From: Planctomycetota bacterium
GTDB lineage: Bacteria > Planctomycetota > Phycisphaerae > UBA1845 > PWPN01
DNA: 7,398 nucleotides
Direction: 5' to 3'
Assembly (NCBI GenBank): GCA_020346805.1
Contig: CP070790.1
Coordinates: forward strand, 3,984,670-3,992,067
The notes under the pieces are model-generated. The model searched no databases. It was not told where the DNA came from and worked only from the letters and a program-made list of their open reading frames with translations. This document shows, one piece after another, positions 5,711 through 7,398 of this stretch. Position 1 is the first letter of the stretch; each line of letters starts with the position of its first letter. The translations under genes and the position numbers were made by a program.

Positions 5711-5768
5711 ATTTTTATAAAAATACCCCCGACAGGCAAGTATAGGCCACTACAATACTTGCGTATTG
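5711..5768. promoter_or_regulatory. Cluster of perfect dyads (possible operator region)
   Basis: Three dyads are packed here. ATTTTTATAAAAAT (5711-5724) is a perfect 14-bp palindrome. GCAAGTAT (5736-5743) and ATACTTGC (5755-5762) form a perfect 8-bp inverted repeat with an 11-bp spacer. CAATAC (5753-5758) and GTATTG (5763-5768) form a perfect 6-bp dyad that shares bases with the previous one, so the two hairpins cannot coexist. The cluster lies about 95-150 bp upstream of the small RNA promoter. Confidence 0.35.
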
Positions 5769-5862
5769 AGACGAATCACCGAAAAACGCCAAAAATCTTA
5801 AGTCCTTTCTATGCATGAATTTACGTTTTTCATCATCTACCGAATTTTAGCCGATGCATTCA

Positions 5863-5892
5863 TTGACAGGGCTTGTGGCGGCGCGTTATAGT
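5863..5892 (+). promoter_or_regulatory. Strong sigma-70 promoter of the putative small RNA
   Basis: TTGACA (5863-5868) is a perfect -35 box. TATAGT (5887-5892) is 5/6 of the -10 consensus at 18 bp; TTATAG (5886-5891) would give 17 bp. The predicted start is near 5898. It is the closest match to consensus in the window and has no coding region directly downstream. Confidence 0.65.
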
Positions 5893-5897
5893 CGCCC

Positions 5898-6030
5898 ATT
5901 GGAGCTGTGAGAAACTGAAGACGCGATAGTACTGGATCTTTTGCAAAGGAAAGCATTTTTCAACGATATTCGGCTGTCTTAGCCGTGGCGCACTTCCGGG
6001 ACGAATAATCTTTTGCCCCGGAAGTTTTTT
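5898..6030 (+). ncRNA. Putative small non-coding RNA, about 133 nt
   Basis: A consensus-type promoter in front and an intrinsic terminator behind define a discrete transcript with no plausible ORF. The visible hairpins are, in order: UCUUU/AAAGGA around UGCA (5938-5951), CGGCU/AGCCG with a 5-nt loop (5971-5985), and the 9-bp terminator stem (5992-6025). The 5' third is G+A-rich and looks single-stranded, so it could base-pair with targets. The ends are not complementary, which argues against 6S RNA, and no tmRNA, SRP or RNase P signatures are seen. It could instead be a terminated leader (attenuator) upstream of the aminotransferase gene. However, that gene has its own promoter after the terminator, so a free-standing sRNA is preferred. 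Length and promoter strength are typical of sRNAs. Confidence 0.5.
5992..6030 (+). terminator. Intrinsic terminator of the putative small RNA
   Basis: ACTTCCGGG (5992-6000) pairs perfectly with CCCGGAAGT (6017-6025) across a 16-nt loop, followed by T residues to 6030 and an A+T-rich tail. The stem is G+C-rich and uninterrupted. It separates the small RNA from the aminotransferase promoter. Confidence 0.85.
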
Positions 6031-6104
6031 ATTTGTGCATTAACTTGGTATACGCGGAAGCACGCACCGCTAAACCGTCATTTGTTGCGGGGTAATTAGA
6101 ACAG

Positions 6105-6133
6105 TTGTCATAGGCTTTTGATCAGACCATACT
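6105..6133 (+). promoter_or_regulatory. Promoter predicted to give a leaderless aminotransferase mRNA
   Basis: TTGTCA (6105-6110, 5/6) and CATACT (6128-6133, 4/6) are spaced by the ideal 17 bp. Only 7 nt separate the -10 box from ATG 6141, so the transcript should start at or one base before the start codon. No Shine-Dalgarno-like sequence precedes the ATG (CTGTGGCCC), in keeping with leaderless translation. Confidence 0.5.
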
Positions 6134-6140
6134 GTGGCCC

Positions 6141-7238
6141 ATGAAAGTTCCATTATTAGATTTAGCGGCACAATTTCGGACGGTCGAAGCCGAGCTTCGC
6201 GAAGCAATCGATCGTGTACTTGTTTCCCAACAATATGTATTGGGACCTGAGGCTCAAGCGCTGGAGGCGGAGATTGCCGAGTTCTGCGGCGCAAAGCACG
6301 CGGTTGGAGTTAGTAACGGCTCGGATGCGATAGTTGCGGCATTGATGGCATTGAACATCGGTCCCGGCGACGAAGTTATCGTACCGGCGTTTACCTTTTA
6401 TGCCACGGCAGGAAGTGTGGAACGCGTGGGTGCCAAGCCGGTGTTTGTGGATATCCTCGCCGACACCTTCAACATCGACCCGGATGCTATCCCCGATGCC
6501 GTCTCCGACAAGACGCGAGCAATTATCCCGGTGCATTTGTACGGTCAATGTGCGGAGATGGATCGCATAATGGCGGTTGCCGATCGCCATAAGCTGGCGG
6601 TGATCGAAGATGCGGCCCAGGCTATCGGGGCGGAGTACAATGGAAAGGGTGCAGGCAACTTCGGCAACGCCGGGACACTGTCTTTCTATCCGACCAAGAA
6701 TCTTTCGGCCATCGGTGAGGCGGGCATGGTGTTGACCAACGATGCCAAGTTGGCCGACGAACTGCGCTGCGTTCGCCTCCAAGGACAGACCTCGTCATAC
6801 GAACACGCTCGGCTGGGGGCGAACTTTCGCATCGATGGTATTCAGGCGGCAGCCTTACGGGTTAAGTTGTCCTGGTTGAATCAATGGAACGAGAATCGCA
6901 GGAAGCATGCCGCCCGTTATAACGAAGGCCTGCAAAACTCGGTCGTTATTACCCCGCCGGTTAATGAAGCGTGTAAACATATTTATCACCAATATACCAT
7001 TCGTTCACCGAAGCGCGATAAATTACGGGCCCATCTGAACGATGCGGGAATCGGATCGGGTGTTTACTATCCGATACCGCTGCACCTGCAGCCGGCATTT
7101 ATAGGGCTGGGTTATAAGCGCGGGTCGATGCCGGTGGCGGAGCAGGCGTCGGAAGAAGTCTTGTCGCTGCCCGTCTTTCCGGAAATGACTGCCGAGCAGC
7201 AGGATTACGTGATCGAAACCATTAATCAGTTTAAGTAA
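6141..7238 (+). CDS. DegT/DnrJ/EryC1/StrS-family sugar aminotransferase
   Basis: This is a 365-residue PLP-dependent enzyme of the DegT/DnrJ/EryC1/StrS family (PF01041), which transfers an amino group, usually from glutamate, to a keto-sugar nucleotide for surface polysaccharide, glycan or antibiotic sugars. Family marks are the N-terminal VPLLDLAAQF, SNGSDAIVAAL (58-68), DEVIVPAFTFYATA (77-90) and VIEDAAQAIGA (154-164). D157 in that last block contacts the PLP ring nitrogen. SFYPTKNL (181-188) carries the Schiff-base lysine K186. HIYHQYTIR (280-288) and YYPIPLHLQPAF (309-320), found in 3-amino-sugar and WbpE/WlbC-like members, complete the set. Length is normal and the gene looks intact. The exact sugar cannot be told; UDP-3-keto sugars are a reasonable guess. 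No dehydrogenase or acetyltransferase partner is in the window, so the pathway must be completed elsewhere. ATG 6141 starts right at the conserved N-terminus and is probably leaderless. Its 3' end converges on the methyltransferase gene with 15 bp between stops. Confidence 0.95.
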   Translation: MKVPLLDLAAQFRTVEAELREAIDRVLVSQQYVLGPEAQALEAEIAEFCGAKHAVGVSNGSDAIVAALMALNIGPGDEVIVPAFTFYATAGSVERVGAKPVFVDILADTFNIDPDAIPDAVSDKTRAIIPVHLYGQCAEMDRIMAVADRHKLAVIEDAAQAIGAEYNGKGAGNFGNAGTLSFYPTKNLSAIGEAGMVLTNDAKLADELRCVRLQGQTSSYEHARLGANFRIDGIQAAALRVKLSWLNQWNENRRKHAARYNEGLQNSVVITPPVNEACKHIYHQYTIRSPKRDKLRAHLNDAGIGSGVYYPIPLHLQPAFIGLGYKRGSMPVAEQASEEVLSLPVFPEMTAEQQDYVIETINQFK

Positions 7239-7253
7239 TGTAACCCTGTATTC

Positions 7254-7398
7254 TTACTCATGTTCCTTCCAGGCCTGTTGTCCGATGAGCTTTACGAATC
7301 GGCAGGCGTAGCGAGGGGTTTCTTTAGTTTTTGAGCCGCAGCGTTCCACGATGGTTAAGATCTGTTCGGAGTGACTGCCGACGGGGATCACCAGTCGG
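7254..7398 (-). CDS. pcm: Protein-L-isoaspartate O-methyltransferase, C-terminal end
   Basis: This is the last 48 codons of a minus-strand gene whose 5' part lies beyond the window; the stop TAA occupies 7254-7256. The reading is RLVIPVGSHSEQILTIVERC, then a Lys/Thr-rich turn, then YACRFVKLIGQQAWKEHE. It matches the C-terminus of PCMT (PF01135), where a strand G-R-L-V-I-P-V-G is followed by Q-x-L-x-x-I and a closing R/V-F-V-P-L-x-G block. The enzyme uses S-adenosylmethionine to methylate L-isoaspartyl residues and so starts repair of aged proteins. Here the usual P of FVPL is K (FVKL), a small deviation. It converges with the aminotransferase gene; no bidirectional terminator is visible in the 15-bp gap. 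The catalytic SAM-binding part is not in view. Confidence 0.75.
   Translation of the reverse strand, partial: RLVIPVGSHSEQILTIVERCGSKTKETPRYACRFVKLIGQQAWKEHE

Larger units (their letters stand above)
5322..5862. other. Gene-poor spacer with inverted repeats
   Basis: No supportable large gene is present. Its 5' half is G+C-rich and contains CGGCC-GG-GGCCG (5474-5485). Its 3' half, from about 5690, is strongly A+T-rich. Structures seen are a hairpin with 8-bp arms (5668-5675/5682-5689), a 14-bp palindrome (5711-5724) and overlapping dyads (5736-5768). An open frame on the minus strand (5455-5739) lacks a ribosome binding site and starts with TTG. The A+T-rich end may act as an upstream activating region for the small RNA promoter at 5863. 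Confidence 0.4.

Noticed and set aside
5455..5739. 94-codon minus-strand open frame in the spacer
   Set aside because: It has a TTG start, no ribosome binding site and no recognisable protein features. The hydrophobic N-terminus arises from the A+T-rich palindrome at 5711-5724.
5955..6008. 17-codon frame in the small RNA with AAAGGA 4 nt before an ATT codon
   Set aside because: ATT is an extremely rare start codon and the frame ends inside the terminator loop. Treated as chance.
6162..6782. 206-codon minus-strand open frame inside the aminotransferase gene
   Set aside because: It lies opposite conserved DegT-family motifs and has no features of its own; it is an antisense shadow.
7239..7253. 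Possible bidirectional terminator between the convergent stops
   Set aside because: The 15-bp gap has no inverted repeat and no T-run on either strand.

Overview
The window is bacterial chromosomal DNA with single-gene or short transcription units separated by unusually long, A+T-rich, hairpin-rich spacers. All complete large genes are on the plus strand: an M3-family zinc oligopeptidase (363-2201), an RDD-family membrane protein (3410-3946), a PfkB-family sugar kinase (4017-4925) and a DegT/DnrJ/EryC1/StrS sugar aminotransferase (6141-7238). The window opens in the C-terminal tail of an unidentified Ser/Thr/Pro-rich protein (1-222) and closes in the C-terminal end of a minus-strand protein-L-isoaspartate methyltransferase (7254-7398) that converges on the aminotransferase. 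No transposase, integrase, CRISPR, tRNA or rRNA was seen. The low gene density and the small secreted protein with an FQ...AGAC signal sequence are reminiscent of Planctomycetota (perhaps Phycisphaerae). That placement is an impression, not a demonstrated assignment.

Two small genes sit in the spacers. One is a 34-residue single-pass membrane microprotein (2540-2644) followed by a clean intrinsic terminator (2662-2689). The other is a 61-residue exported protein or lipoprotein (5136-5321) with an excellent ribosome binding site. The 3.6 kb from 2202 to 5862 outside the large genes also holds several perfect or near-perfect inverted repeats. The most striking is at 3217-3305, where one 5' arm can pair with either of two 3' arms lying 22 bp apart, just upstream of the RDD gene.

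Between the small secreted protein and the aminotransferase is a probable free-standing small RNA gene. It has a consensus-quality sigma-70 promoter (TTGACA, 18 bp, TATAGT; 5863-5892), about 135 bp of non-coding sequence, and a 9-bp G+C-rich terminator with a T-run (5992-6030). The aminotransferase has its own promoter, whose -10 box ends only 7 nt before the ATG, with no Shine-Dalgarno sequence, so a leaderless mRNA is predicted.

The large genes do not form one obvious pathway. The peptidase degrades peptides, the kinase phosphorylates a sugar or nucleoside, the aminotransferase makes an amino-sugar nucleotide for surface polysaccharide, and Pcm repairs aged proteins. The likely novelties lie in the spacers (the sRNA, the two microproteins and the switch-like repeat) and in the lipoprotein-type N-terminus that can be read in frame ahead of the M3 peptidase.
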